A DNA stretch of 56,551 nucleotides, taken from contig JAPPLW010000054.1 in assembly GCA_028819345.1 (NCBI GenBank), positions 39,706-96,256 of the forward strand. The letters run 5' to 3'. The translations under genes were made by a program, and so were the position numbers. Of the stretch, positions 48,265-56,551 are shown piece by piece. The notes under the pieces are model-generated. The model had not been told where the DNA came from, did no database searches, and saw only the letters and a program-made list of their open reading frames with translations. How positions within the stretch are numbered: the first letter of the stretch is position 1; each line of letters begins with the position of its first letter. This DNA is from a bacterium. GTDB lineage: Bacteria; Actinomycetota; Acidimicrobiia; Spongiisociales; ZC4RG35.

Positions 48265-49320
48265 ATGAACCCTGCCAACAAACGTCTTCTGCGCTGGGGA
48301 GCAGCGCTGTCGGCCCTGCTCTTGTTAGGAGCGGCCTGTGGAGGAGATGATGACAGCGATGCTCCCGCCACCGCCGCGCCGGTCACCGACGAAGCCCCGG
48401 CCCCGGAGGGACTGACGGGTTCGATTGAGGTCTCCGGTTCTTCGACTGTGGAGCCGATCACGGCTCTGGTGGCGGAGAAGTTCAATAGTGCGCATCCTGG
48501 TGTGGGGATCTCGGTTGAGGGTCCCGGCACGGGTGATGGTTTCCAGCGTTTCTGCGCTGGTGAGACCGACATCTCGGATGCTTCCCGGGCTATCAAGGAC
48601 TCGGAGGCGGAGGCTTGCGCCGAGGCCGGTGTCGAGTGGGTCGAGTTGAAGGTCGCTTTCGACGGTATCAGTGTTTTGACCTCTCCTGACAACGATGATG
48701 TGAGCTGTCTGGACACCGGCGACTTGTACGCGCTGGTCGGTGCGGAGTCCGAGGGCTTCCAGTCCTGGTCGGACGCCAATGGCTTGGCCTCCGAGTTGGC
48801 CGCGGCCGGGTTGGGCGGTTCGGGCGCTCCTTATCCGGATGCTCCGTTGGTGATCACCGCTCCCGGTGAGGAGTCGGGCACCTTCGACGCTTTCGTTGAG
48901 TTGGCGTTGGAGGACATCACCGAGGAGCGTGGTCAGGATGAGCCGACCCGTGTCGATTATCAGGCTTCGGCGAATGACAATGTGATCGTGGACAACGTGG
49001 GTTCCAACCCGACTTCGTTCGGTTGGGTGGGGTTTGCTTTCTTTGCTGAGAACAGTTCGGTGTTGAAGGCGGTCGAGGTCGATGGTGGCGACGGGTGCAT
49101 GGCGCCTTCGATCGAGTCGATCGCTGACGGATCGTATCCGTTGTCGCGTCCTCTGTTCATCTATGTTGCGGTGAACCGTCTGGTCGGGAACCCGGCGCTG
49201 GGTCCGTTCGTGGACTTCTACATGGGTGACGGTTACTCCTCGGTCGCCGAAGCAGGCTACGTAGCCCTTCCCCCCGACGAACTCTCGGCCACCAAGGCCG
49301 CCTGGGCAGGGGTCGGGTAG
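48265..49320 (+). CDS. pstS: Phosphate ABC transporter substrate-binding lipoprotein
   Basis: A surface lipoprotein of 351 residues that binds phosphate for the Pst importer. The ATG at 48265 lies a little downstream of AGGAG. The signal peptide ends in LLLLGAACGG (lipobox Cys near 26), followed by a short Ala/Pro linker. The phosphate-binding core has the typical SGSSTVEPIT, GPGTGDGFQRFCAGETDISDASR, given as a region (about residues 92-114), EESGTFDAF and a C-terminal YVALP. The sequence from about 48420 to 49260 has a slightly different codon texture, with more T-ending codons than its neighbours. It leads the pstSCAB-phoU run. Confidence 0.95.
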   Translation: MNPANKRLLRWGAALSALLLLGAACGGDDDSDAPATAAPVTDEAPAPEGLTGSIEVSGSSTVEPITALVAEKFNSAHPGVGISVEGPGTGDGFQRFCAGETDISDASRAIKDSEAEACAEAGVEWVELKVAFDGISVLTSPDNDDVSCLDTGDLYALVGAESEGFQSWSDANGLASELAAAGLGGSGAPYPDAPLVITAPGEESGTFDAFVELALEDITEERGQDEPTRVDYQASANDNVIVDNVGSNPTSFGWVGFAFFAENSSVLKAVEVDGGDGCMAPSIESIADGSYPLSRPLFIYVAVNRLVGNPALGPFVDFYMGDGYSSVAEAGYVALPPDELSATKAAWAGVG

Positions 49321-49341
49321 GGTTTCGGACCGGATCTGATC

Positions 49342-50301
49342 ATGCAGGCAGGAAGGAATGTGCTCGGCACTTCGGCCCCGCTGGATCTCTCCGGTGATCC
49401 GCGCCGGTTGCGCAAGGAACGCAACGTGCGTCGGCTGTTCCTGTCCGCCGCCGTCTTCACGATCCTGGTGAGCGTCGCCATCGTGCTCAGCCTGGTCGGC
49501 GAGGCGGTGGCCTTCCTGCAAAGCATCGCCTCGGAGATTGACGAGGGCCTGGGTTCTCTCATGGCAGACGGATGGTTCCCGCGCAGGGACCGGTTCGACC
49601 TGCGGACCATCATCTGGCACACCCTGTCGGTCTCGATCATCGCCATGCTGGTGGCCACCCCCCTGGGCTTGGGGGCGGCCGTCTACCTGAGCGAATACGC
49701 CAAACCGGGGGTGAGACGGGTCCTTAAGCCGGTGTTGGAGGTCCTGGCGGGAATCCCCAGCGTGGTCTTGGGTTACTTCGCCCTGCGCTTCATCACTCCC
49801 GACATCCTTCGCAATCTCTGGGACACCACCCAGCAGTCCAACCTCATGGCGGCTGGGATGGGTGTGGGAATACTGATAATCCCTCTTGTCTCATCGGTCT
49901 CCGAGGACGCCATGCAGGCGGTGCCGAGAGCCCTCCGGGAGGCCTCCTACGGTTTGGGCGCCAAGAAGTGGCACACCTCACTGCGGGTGGTGTTCCCCGC
50001 AGCCCTGTCGGGGATCGTCGCCGCTCTGATCCTGGGACTGTCCCGAGCCATCGGGGAGACCATGGTGGTGGCCATCGCCGCCGGCGCCACCGGGGGCTCG
50101 CTCCTCCAACTCAATCCCCTCTACGGCGGCCAGACCATGACCGGAGCCATGGCTTCCCTCGCCATCGGGTCCGACCAGGTGGCCGGCGGGGTGGCCGCCT
50201 TCCAGAGCCTTTTCTTCGTGGGGCTGCTGCTGTTCCTGATGACCCTGGTCCTCAACATCGGAAGCGAGCGACTGGTGCGTCGCTTCCGGCAGAGGTACTA
50301 G
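49342..50301 (+). CDS. pstC: Phosphate ABC transporter permease
   Basis: An inner-membrane permease of 319 residues forming half of the Pst channel. Six helices are visible. The coupling motif is EDAMQAVPRALREASYGLGAKKWHT, given as a region (residues 189-213), and RAIGETMVVAIAAGATGG follows, both diagnostic of PstC. It begins 22 bp after pstS. The N-terminal 80 residues include a soluble stretch before the main membrane block, as in many actinobacterial PstC proteins. Confidence 0.94.
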   Translation: MQAGRNVLGTSAPLDLSGDPRRLRKERNVRRLFLSAAVFTILVSVAIVLSLVGEAVAFLQSIASEIDEGLGSLMADGWFPRRDRFDLRTIIWHTLSVSIIAMLVATPLGLGAAVYLSEYAKPGVRRVLKPVLEVLAGIPSVVLGYFALRFITPDILRNLWDTTQQSNLMAAGMGVGILIIPLVSSVSEDAMQAVPRALREASYGLGAKKWHTSLRVVFPAALSGIVAALILGLSRAIGETMVVAIAAGATGGSLLQLNPLYGGQTMTGAMASLAIGSDQVAGGVAAFQSLFFVGLLLFLMTLVLNIGSERLVRRFRQRY

Positions 50302-50319
50302 GACCATGGAGGAAGACCT

Positions 50320-51282
50320 GTGACCGCACGCACGATGGGTTCGGCCGTCACCCAGGAGATGCTCCGCCGGGCGTTGGAGGGTCGGCGGGTCAACATAGTC
50401 AATCCACTGGTGGCCCTGACGCTTCTGATCTGCCTCCTGGCGTCGCTGGCGATCCTGGTGGTGCTCCTGTGGGATGTGGTGGCCAAGTCGATGCCCGTCT
50501 GGCAGGAGCGGGGGTGGTCGGTGATCACCAACGACCTCTCGCCGCGGCCGGCGGAGACGGGGATGATCCAGGGCATTTTCGGGTCGGTGATGCTGACCGT
50601 GATCGTGGTGGTGCTCTCCTTCCCCCTGGGGGTGGCGGCCGCCATCTACCTGGAGGAGTACGCCCGCGACACCAGGATCACCCGGTTGCTGGTGGCCAAC
50701 ATAAGGAACCTGGCCGGGGTTCCCTCCATCGTCTACGGCCTGCTGGGCCTGAGCGTCTTCGTGAAGCTCATCCTCGAGGGAATGCTGGGACAGGTAAGCG
50801 GTCGTACGCTGATCGCCGGGGGGCTCACCCTCTCGATGCTGGTGCTCTCGATCATGGTGATCACCACCCAGGAGGCGCTTCGGGCTGTTCCGCTCGCCAT
50901 CCGGGAGGCGTCCTTCGGTGTGGGTGCCACGCCCTGGCAGACTATCCGCCACCATGTGCTACCCGTGGCCAGCCCGGCGATTTTCACCGGTTCGGTGCTG
51001 ACCCTGGCCCGCGCCTTCGGGGAATCTGCGCCGTTGCTGCTGGCGGGTGCGGTGCTCTCCACCTTCTTCGCAGCGCCCGAGGGAACGCCGATAACCGACC
51101 TGGTACTGGGAGAGAAATACACCGCTCTGCCTATCATCATCTACAACTGGTCACGCCAGCCCCAGCAGGAATACATTGCCCTGACGGCTGCCGCCATCGT
51201 GGCCCTGCTGGTGATTTTGCTGGTGGTCAACACCGGGACGATATTGGCTAGGGACGCGTTGGAGCGGCGCAATCGGATGTGA
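50320..51282 (+). CDS. pstA: Phosphate ABC transporter permease
   Basis: The second Pst permease, 320 residues, starting at the GTG at 50320 after GGAGGAAG. It has six to seven helices, the coupling loop QEALRAVPLAIREASFGVGATPW, given as a region (residues 185-207), and ARAFGESAPLLLAGA, typical of PstA. It follows pstC by 19 bp. The N-terminal 25 residues are polar and probably cytoplasmic. Confidence 0.94.
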   Translation: MTARTMGSAVTQEMLRRALEGRRVNIVNPLVALTLLICLLASLAILVVLLWDVVAKSMPVWQERGWSVITNDLSPRPAETGMIQGIFGSVMLTVIVVVLSFPLGVAAAIYLEEYARDTRITRLLVANIRNLAGVPSIVYGLLGLSVFVKLILEGMLGQVSGRTLIAGGLTLSMLVLSIMVITTQEALRAVPLAIREASFGVGATPWQTIRHHVLPVASPAIFTGSVLTLARAFGESAPLLLAGAVLSTFFAAPEGTPITDLVLGEKYTALPIIIYNWSRQPQQEYIALTAAAIVALLVILLVVNTGTILARDALERRNRM

Positions 51283-51313
51283 GAACCATTAACCGGATCT
51301 TGAAGGAGAAGAC

Positions 51314-52180
51314 GTGCCAACTCGCCTGGAACCGGCGCCGGTCATGGTAGAGAGAATGGTATCGAGCGACCCCGCATCGAGCCCCTCCACCTCGCCTGAA
51401 TCTGCCCCTGTCATCTTCGACATCAGGGGTTTGAATGTCTATTACCGGGACTTCCATGCCGTGGCGGATACCGATCTCGACATTCACCAGAACGAGATAA
51501 CCGCGTTGATCGGCCCCTCGGGTTGCGGCAAGTCCACCGTTCTGCGTTGTTTCAACAGGATGAACGACTTGATCGACGGAGCGCGGGTGGAGGGCAGGGT
51601 CCTCTATCACGGGATCGATCTGTACGGTCCGGCAGTTGATGCGGTCGAGGTTCGCCGGCGCATAGGGATGGTGTTCCAAAAGCCCAATCCCTTCCCCAAG
51701 TCCATATACGACAACATCGTTTTCGGCCCGAAGGTGGCCGGATGGAAGGGCAACCTGGACGACCTGGTTGAGGAGTCCCTGCGGCGGGCCGCCCTCTGGG
51801 ATGAGGTCAAGGACAAACTGGAGAGCTCCGCGCTTGACCTCAGCGGAGGACAGCAGCAGAGACTGTGCATCGCCCGGGCGATCGCCACCAGCCCGGATGT
51901 GGTGCTGATGGACGAGCCGTGCTCGGCGCTCGACCCGATCGCCACCTACAGGATCGAGACTCTGATGAGGGAACTGAAAGAGCGATACACCATTGTGGTG
52001 GTCACCCACAACATGCAACAGGCCGCCCGGGTGAGCGATCGCACGGCGTTCTTCTCGGTGGATGTGGGGACCCAGGGCCAGCGCACCGGCCGGCTGGTGG
52101 AATACGACTCCACCGACCAGGTGTTCACGGCCCCCTCCCTGAAGGAGACCGAGGACTACATCACCGGGAGGTTCGGATGA
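51314..52180 (+). CDS. pstB: Phosphate ABC transporter ATP-binding protein
   Basis: The ATPase of the Pst importer, 288 residues. It has Walker [20 protein letters not shown], the Q-loop in [17 protein letters not shown], signature [15 protein letters not shown], Walker [14 protein letters not shown] and the H-loop [13 protein letters not shown], all at PstB-typical positions. The GTG at 51314 follows GAAGGAGAAG and gives about 30 extra N-terminal residues before the conserved core ([13 protein letters not shown]); an internal ATG at 51344 or 51356 is an alternative. Its stop overlaps the phoU start as ATGA. Confidence 0.95.
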   Translation: MPTRLEPAPVMVERMVSSDPASSPSTSPESAPVIFDIRGLNVYYRDFHAVADTDLDIHQNEITALIGPSGCGKSTVLRCFNRMNDLIDGARVEGRVLYHGIDLYGPAVDAVEVRRRIGMVFQKPNPFPKSIYDNIVFGPKVAGWKGNLDDLVEESLRRAALWDEVKDKLESSALDLSGGQQQRLCIARAIATSPDVVLMDEPCSALDPIATYRIETLMRELKERYTIVVVTHNMQQAARVSDRTAFFSVDVGTQGQRTGRLVEYDSTDQVFTAPSLKETEDYITGRFG

Positions 52181-52851
52181 CGACAGACCAGCGCCCTGAC
52201 TTCCACGCCGCCCTGAACAGCCTCGAGGAGACCACCATGGACATGGCCGACCGGGTGGAGAAGATGGTGGGCATGGCGGTGAGGTCGCTTGTGACGTCCG
52301 ACAATTCCCTGGTCACCGAGGTGATCTCCTCCGACGACAAGGTCGACGAACTCTACATGGACATCCGGAGCAGATGGATGCAGATCATGGCCCGCCAACA
52401 GCCCATGGGCCGAGACCTGAGAATGATGGCCGCCATCCTGGAACTCAACAACACCCTGGAGCGCATGGGCGATCAGGCGGTGAATATCGCTCGCATAGCG
52501 CGGGCCACCGCCGGACTGCCCCGTGAGGAGACCATCCTGGCCAAGCTGGTGGAGATGGGCGACTTGGTGAAGCCGATGATCCGCACCTCCATCGACTGCT
52601 TCGTACGCCGGGACGCCGACGAGTGCCTTTTGCTCCCGGCCATGGACGTGCCCGTCGATGTGCTCAACCGCGGCATGTGGAAGCATGTGGTGGAATGCGG
52701 GCACGACCAGCCGCTCCTGGAGTGGGCCACCCGCATGGTGCTGGTCTCCCGGGCGCTGGAGAGGGTCGGCGACCAGGCGGTGGACATCGGCGAGCAGGTA
52801 GCCTTCCTGATGACCGGGGATCACCATGAATTCACCCGGTATACCGGATAG
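52177..52851 (+). CDS. phoU: Phosphate-signalling protein PhoU
   Basis: A negative regulator that links the Pst transporter with the sensor kinase and limits phosphate uptake. It has 224 residues in two three-helix-bundle repeats, each with the metal-binding (E/D)xxxD pattern. [15 protein letters not shown] appears in the first half and [15 protein letters not shown] in the second. The start at 52177 overlaps the pstB stop as ATGA; an in-frame open stretch upstream is inside pstB and is not used. The stop shares one base with the GTG of the response regulator. Confidence 0.94.
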   Translation: MTTDQRPDFHAALNSLEETTMDMADRVEKMVGMAVRSLVTSDNSLVTEVISSDDKVDELYMDIRSRWMQIMARQQPMGRDLRMMAAILELNNTLERMGDQAVNIARIARATAGLPREETILAKLVEMGDLVKPMIRTSIDCFVRRDADECLLLPAMDVPVDVLNRGMWKHVVECGHDQPLLEWATRMVLVSRALERVGDQAVDIGEQVAFLMTGDHHEFTRYTG

Positions 52852-53564
52852 TGTCCCGGATCTCTGAAGCCACCCACCGGGTCCTGGTGGTGGAGGACGA
52901 GCCCGCCATCTCCGAATCGATCTCCTATGCGCTGGAAACGGAGGGGATGGTGGTCGAGGCGGCCTACACGTTCTCCGAGGCGTTGTCCCGGGTGCGGAGG
53001 CGCCCTCCCTCGCTGGTCCTCTTGGATGTGATGCTTCCCGGCGGCTCGGGCCTGGACATCTGCCGGGAGATCAGGTCCTTCTCCGATGTTCCCATCATCG
53101 TGCTGTCGGCCCGAGACGCGGAATCCGACAAGGTGGCCGGCCTGGAGTTGGGCGCCGACGATTACGTGACCAAGCCCTTTTCCATGCGGGAGTTGATCGC
53201 TCGGGTGCGGTCCCACATCCGTAGGGCTGCCCGCTCCGGGCAGATGGCGGAAACCAACGAGGTTCTCCGGGGCGGACCCGTGGAGTTGGACGTGGACGCC
53301 CATGAGGTGAGGGTCCGGGGACAGGCGGTCTCCCTGCGACCCAAGGAATTCGATCTCTTGGAGACGTTCATGCGCAGAAGGGGCCGGCTGGTCACCCGGG
53401 AGACACTGCTGAGCGAGGTTTGGGGCTCGACTTTTTACGGAGACACCAGGACCCTGGACGTACATGTGAAGCGACTCCGCCACAAGATAGAGGAGGACTA
53501 CTCCAGGCCCCGCTATCTGATCACTGTTCGGGGCCTCGGGTACAAGTTCGTCGATGCTTCCTAG
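52851..53564 (+). CDS. Phosphate-type response regulator (OmpR/PhoB family, RegX3-like)
   Basis: A winged-helix response regulator of 237 residues. The receiver domain has the acidic pair VEDEP, the phosphorylated Asp in LLDVMLPGG near residue 59 and Lys in VTKPFSMREL near 109. The C-terminal OmpR-type DNA-binding domain has RPKEFDLLETF and RTLDVHVKRLRHKIE. It begins at a GTG that overlaps the phoU stop by one base and ends with an 11-bp overlap onto its kinase gene. Position after pstSCAB-phoU makes it the probable activator of the Pho response and of the candidate Pho box at 48129. Confidence 0.93.
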   Translation: MSRISEATHRVLVVEDEPAISESISYALETEGMVVEAAYTFSEALSRVRRRPPSLVLLDVMLPGGSGLDICREIRSFSDVPIIVLSARDAESDKVAGLELGADDYVTKPFSMRELIARVRSHIRRAARSGQMAETNEVLRGGPVELDVDAHEVRVRGQAVSLRPKEFDLLETFMRRRGRLVTRETLLSEVWGSTFYGDTRTLDVHVKRLRHKIEEDYSRPRYLITVRGLGYKFVDAS

Positions 53565-54906
53565 AGGGCGCACGAAACATTCCCTGATCCGCCGCCTGTT
53601 TGTCACCCTGGTCATCGTCGCCGGCATGTCGGCGATCCTGGGAGGGGTGCTGAACGCCGTCCTGGGGATGTCGTCCTGGCTGGCCGGTTCGATCTCCGGA
53701 GTTCTGGGTCTCGGAGCCTACGGCATAGTCCTCTTCCGGCTGCGCAACGCCCTTGTGGCGTTGGGCCGCGCGGCGGACGAACTGTTGGGTAGCGACATCG
53801 AACCTGAGCCGGATCCCACGGGAATCGAGGAGGTCGACCGCCTGGCGGACTCCCTCCGGGAGGCCGGACGCCACTTCCGCAACACCGAGGAGGCTCTCCG
53901 CAGGGAGCGGGCTCTTCTGGAGGTGGTGCTCGAAGCGCTGCCCGGAGGCATTCTGTTGGTGGAAGCCGACGATCATGTGGCGTACTCGAACTCGGCCTGT
54001 CGCCAAATGCTGGGAACCGTTGGCGACCCGTCGGGCCGTCTGGCGCTCCGGCAGATCAGGAGACTGGTGACCCAGGCGCGCGACAGCGATCAGTTCTACG
54101 AGGAGATCCTGCAACGCGGCTATCCCGAGCGCACCCTGGCCGTGAGGGCCTTCACGATCGACACCGACGGGCGGGTGCTGGTGATCGTTCTGGATCTCAC
54201 CGAGAGCAGGCGGGTGGAGACCATGCGGCGGGACTTCGTCACAGACGCCTCCCACGAACTGAAAACGCCGGTGGCTTCGGTTCTCGCCTCGGCCGAGGCT
54301 CTGCAGATAGCCATGGAGCACGATCCCGCCTCGAGCCGGAAGTTCGCCGACCGGATTCTGTCGGCTGCATTGCGCCTTTCCCGGCTGATCTCGGACCTGT
54401 TGGACCTCTCCCGCCTGGAGGCGCAGGACCCCGCCCCCGATGACTTCGATCTGGAGGAAGTGGTGATCTCCGAGGTGGAGCAGTTCGTCCGCTCGGCCCG
54501 CAGGAAGGACATCGTGTTCTCGGTGCAAACCACCACGGCGGCGGTGAACGGCTCGTCTGCCGAACTAGGCCTGGCCATCAGGAACCTATGCGACAATGCG
54601 CTCCGGTACACCGAGGAGGGCGGGAGGATCGAGGTCACCCTGGACCGGCGAAACGGCGATGCGGCCCTGACGGTCACCGACACCGGGGTGGGGATCCCGG
54701 GCAGGGATCTGGGACGGATATTCGAGAGGTTCTACCGGGTGGATGTGGCCCGTTCCCGGGGAACGGGCGGCACGGGTCTGGGTCTGGCGATAGTCAAGCA
54801 TGTGGCTGAGCGGCACGGGGGGAAGGTGACGGTGGAGAGCCTCCTGGGGGAGGGATCCACCTTTGTCCTTCGAATTCCCCTGGCAGGGACGAACACCTCC
54901 CTCTGA
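53554..54906 (+). CDS. Sensor histidine kinase (SenX3/PhoR-like)
   Basis: A membrane sensor kinase of 450 residues. Two membrane helices lie at about residues 14-60 with almost no external loop between them. A coiled stretch and a PAS-like domain follow (LEALPGGILLVEADDHVAYSNSAC, given as a region, about 126-149). The phospho-His is in DASHELKTP near 233, and the ATPase boxes are LCDNALRYTEEGG, DTGVGIPGRD and GTGLGLAIVKH. The lack of a sensory extracellular domain is typical of phosphate kinases that receive their signal from Pst-PhoU. It overlaps the response-regulator gene by 11 bp. Confidence 0.93.
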   Translation: MLPRGRTKHSLIRRLFVTLVIVAGMSAILGGVLNAVLGMSSWLAGSISGVLGLGAYGIVLFRLRNALVALGRAADELLGSDIEPEPDPTGIEEVDRLADSLREAGRHFRNTEEALRRERALLEVVLEALPGGILLVEADDHVAYSNSACRQMLGTVGDPSGRLALRQIRRLVTQARDSDQFYEEILQRGYPERTLAVRAFTIDTDGRVLVIVLDLTESRRVETMRRDFVTDASHELKTPVASVLASAEALQIAMEHDPASSRKFADRILSAALRLSRLISDLLDLSRLEAQDPAPDDFDLEEVVISEVEQFVRSARRKDIVFSVQTTTAAVNGSSAELGLAIRNLCDNALRYTEEGGRIEVTLDRRNGDAALTVTDTGVGIPGRDLGRIFERFYRVDVARSRGTGGTGLGLAIVKHVAERHGGKVTVESLLGEGSTFVLRIPLAGTNTSL

Positions 54907-54986
54907 GAGGGGTTCGGTCCGTCCGGACGGCGGCCTGGGTCCGCCGCCGGTGGGCGTGGGCTGGCTTCCGGGTATCTTGAAGAGGA

Positions 54987-56405
54987 GTGCTCTACGATGC
55001 GGTAGTGGTCGGAGCAGGTCCCAACGGCTTGACCGCGGCGGTCGTCCTGGCGGAGGCGGGGTGCTCCACATTGGTGGTGGAGGCTTGGGAGACCGTCGGC
55101 GGCGGGTCCCGCACGGCGGAACTGACTCTCGGGGGTTTCCGTCACGATGTGTGCGCCACTGCCCATCCGCTCGGACGCGGTTCTCCCATCTTTCGCCGGC
55201 TGCCGCTGGCCAGGTACGGGCTGCGCTGGGTTCATCCGCCGGCCGCCCTCGCCCACCCGCTCGACAACGGCGAGGTGGTAGTGCTGCGACGTTCCATCCA
55301 GGAGACCTCGGAGGGTCTGGGCGCCGACGCGGTCCACTACCGCCGAAGAATCGAGGGCATCAACCGGATGTGGCCCCGGATAGAAGACCGGCTCCTGGGA
55401 CCGGCGCTGAGTGTCAGGTCCGGATTGTTGGGAAACGTGAAGCTTGGACACCTCGCCCGTCCGGCTTCCTGGGATGCCCGCAGGTTCAAGAGCCGGGCGG
55501 CCCGTTCGCTGCTGGCAGGCTGCGCCGCCCATTCGGTGATGCCGCTCGAGAGGTTGTTCACCGCCGGGGTGGGGTGGCTTCTCCTGGCGGCCGGGCACCG
55601 GTACGGCTGGCCCTTCGTGTCGGGAGGCTCCCAGGCGTTGGTCGATGCCCTGGAGTCCTATTTCACCGATTTGGGCGGGGAGATCGAGACGGGGCGCCGG
55701 ATAACCGACTTGGCTCAGCTTCCTCCTTCCCGGGTGGTGCTGGCCGATGTGGCGCCCGGGGCGCTCATCGACATGCTGGGAGAGGAGGGGTCTGCCCGAA
55801 AGGCTCGGGTTGGCAGAGGGTTCCGCCACGGGCCGGGGGTGTTCAAGCTGGACTGGGCCTTGTCCCGACCGGTGCCGTGGACCGATGACCGGATGGCGAT
55901 GGCCGGAGTGCTCCACCTGGGAGGCGACCACCGGCAGATCGCCCTGACGGAGCGGATGGTGTGGCGCGGCCGTATTCCCGACCGGCCCTTCGTGGTGGCT
56001 GCCCAACCCTCGCGGTTCGACCCCTCCCGCGCCCCGGAGGGAGGACACACCCTATGGGCCTACACCCATGTTCCCGCGGGAAGCTCGGTCGACATGCGGG
56101 CGGCGGTGGAGGCCGAGATCGAGCGGCATGCTCCGGGTTTCTCCGAGACCGTCCTGGCCTGTCACACCTTACCGGCCTCGCAGTGGGAGAGCTACAACCC
56201 CAACTACGTGGGGGGAGATATCGGCGGTGGGGTCATGGGCCTGCGCCGGCTGCTGCGGGGACCCTTCGGGGGATGGTCACCCTATGGGACGGGAGTGGAC
56301 GGGGTGTACCTGTGTTCCTCCTCCACCCCTCCGGGAGCGGGCGTCCACGGCATGTGCGGCTACCACGCCGCTCAGGCGGCGCTGGGAAGGATCAAGTCCG
56401 GTTGA
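54987..56405 (+). CDS. Phytoene-desaturase-like FAD-dependent oxidoreductase
   Basis: A flavoprotein of 472 residues in the phytoene desaturase/amine oxidase superfamily. It opens with the dinucleotide motif VVVGAGPNGLTAAVVLAEAG and an acidic residue ending beta-2 (VVEAWE), then GGGSRTAELTLGGFRHD. Near the C-terminus are NYVGGDIGGGVMGL and GVYLCSSSTPPGAGVHGMCGY, which close the FAD site. Relatives are often called NAD(P)/FAD-dependent oxidoreductases and their substrates are unknown; carotenoid genes are not nearby. The GTG at 54987 follows GAAGAGGA. It ends 145 bp before the window edge. Confidence 0.9.
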   Translation: MLYDAVVVGAGPNGLTAAVVLAEAGCSTLVVEAWETVGGGSRTAELTLGGFRHDVCATAHPLGRGSPIFRRLPLARYGLRWVHPPAALAHPLDNGEVVVLRRSIQETSEGLGADAVHYRRRIEGINRMWPRIEDRLLGPALSVRSGLLGNVKLGHLARPASWDARRFKSRAARSLLAGCAAHSVMPLERLFTAGVGWLLLAAGHRYGWPFVSGGSQALVDALESYFTDLGGEIETGRRITDLAQLPPSRVVLADVAPGALIDMLGEEGSARKARVGRGFRHGPGVFKLDWALSRPVPWTDDRMAMAGVLHLGGDHRQIALTERMVWRGRIPDRPFVVAAQPSRFDPSRAPEGGHTLWAYTHVPAGSSVDMRAAVEAEIERHAPGFSETVLACHTLPASQWESYNPNYVGGDIGGGVMGLRRLLRGPFGGWSPYGTGVDGVYLCSSSTPPGAGVHGMCGYHAAQAALGRIKSG

Positions 56406-56551
56406 TAGAACCTTCTGGGTAATAGGTCCCCCCTTTTTCGCGAAACCAATCACTATCTCGCGAAACAGCTCCCGGATTTTCTGCCCTCCGGGCCCATCCC
56501 CCGCCATGCGTGGTTGAATGTTGGGTGCCGGTGGGGGTGGCTCTTCCCCCG
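56406..56551. other. Contig-end tail with TCGCGAAAC direct repeat
   Basis: TCGCGAAAC occurs twice, at 56438-56446 and 56458-56466, exactly 20 bp apart, after a C6-T5 run. A short minus-strand frame covers it, but I see no recognisable protein. The final bases are G/C-rich and resemble the low-complexity start of the window. It may be the edge of a mobile element or simply poor sequence. Confidence 0.3.

Overview
This 56.5 kb, GC-rich window is densely coding. No gap between genes exceeds about 220 bp, and I see no rRNA, tRNA, CRISPR array, phage or transposase gene. The gene content suggests a high-GC Gram-positive bacterium of the Actinomycetota: a pst-phoU-response regulator-histidine kinase run of the SenX3/RegX3 type, several apparently leaderless starts, TTG and GTG starts, and lipoproteins with Ser/Thr/Pro-rich linkers. 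An uncultured Acidimicrobiia-like lineage would fit, but that is inference. The homopolymer-rich first 131 bases and the odd last 145 bases look like ends of an assembled contig.

Region 1 (132-9489, mostly minus strand): a secreted 5'-nucleotidase-family protein with a C-terminal LysM, then a tightly overlapping operon read right to left. Its genes are a class I aminotransferase, a D-isomer 2-hydroxyacid dehydrogenase, a predicted TIM-barrel protein, a metal-dependent amidohydrolase and a hydantoinase/allantoinase-like cyclic amidohydrolase. A sugar-nucleotide-type epimerase/dehydratase lies upstream. Region 2 (9674-16780, plus strand): an isochorismatase-family amidohydrolase, two creatinase-like M24 paralogues with altered metal ligands, a zinc alcohol dehydrogenase, an orotate phosphoribosyltransferase, a Rid-family protein, a tiny AtzG/GatC-like protein and an AtzE/GatA-like amidase. 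Together they resemble a pathway that opens and strips nitrogen from cyclic ureides or amides; the substrate is not identifiable from sequence. Region 3 (16803-23033): a membrane protein, an orphan ribbon-helix-helix regulator with its own operator, tandem DegT-type aminotransferases, a phosphoribosyltransferase, an MscS channel and a short-chain dehydrogenase.

Region 4 (23070-36830) is the most coherent and interesting part. A regulator that joins a thiamine-binding (DUF77/YkoF-like) fold to a YheO-type helix-turn-helix sits at a divergent promoter. To its left, in the same direction as the regulator, are two BMP/nucleoside-type ABC permeases, a duplicated BMP-family binding lipoprotein, an ABC ATPase carrying an in-frame TAA, and a beta-ureidopropionase-like hydrolase. 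To its right are an N-carbamoyl-D-amino-acid amidohydrolase and compact homologues of Escherichia coli XdhD, SsnA and YgfK. These three belong to the yge/ygf purine-degradation set. I infer a nucleobase/ureide uptake and catabolism system under a pyrimidine-like ligand sensor.

Region 5 (36926-45919): a DMT exporter, an HD-domain hydrolase, a PQQ-type sugar dehydrogenase lipoprotein, a DNA methyltransferase with an unusual C-terminal domain, a frameshifted small gene, TrmL, FabF, a VOC protein and a DmdC-like acyl-CoA dehydrogenase. Region 6 (46045-56405): polyphosphate kinase, the PstSCAB transporter with a candidate Pho box, PhoU, the two-component pair, and a phytoene-desaturase-like oxidoreductase. 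The extracellular nucleotidase, the nucleobase-type transporter, Pst and Ppk could together scavenge N and P from nucleotides.
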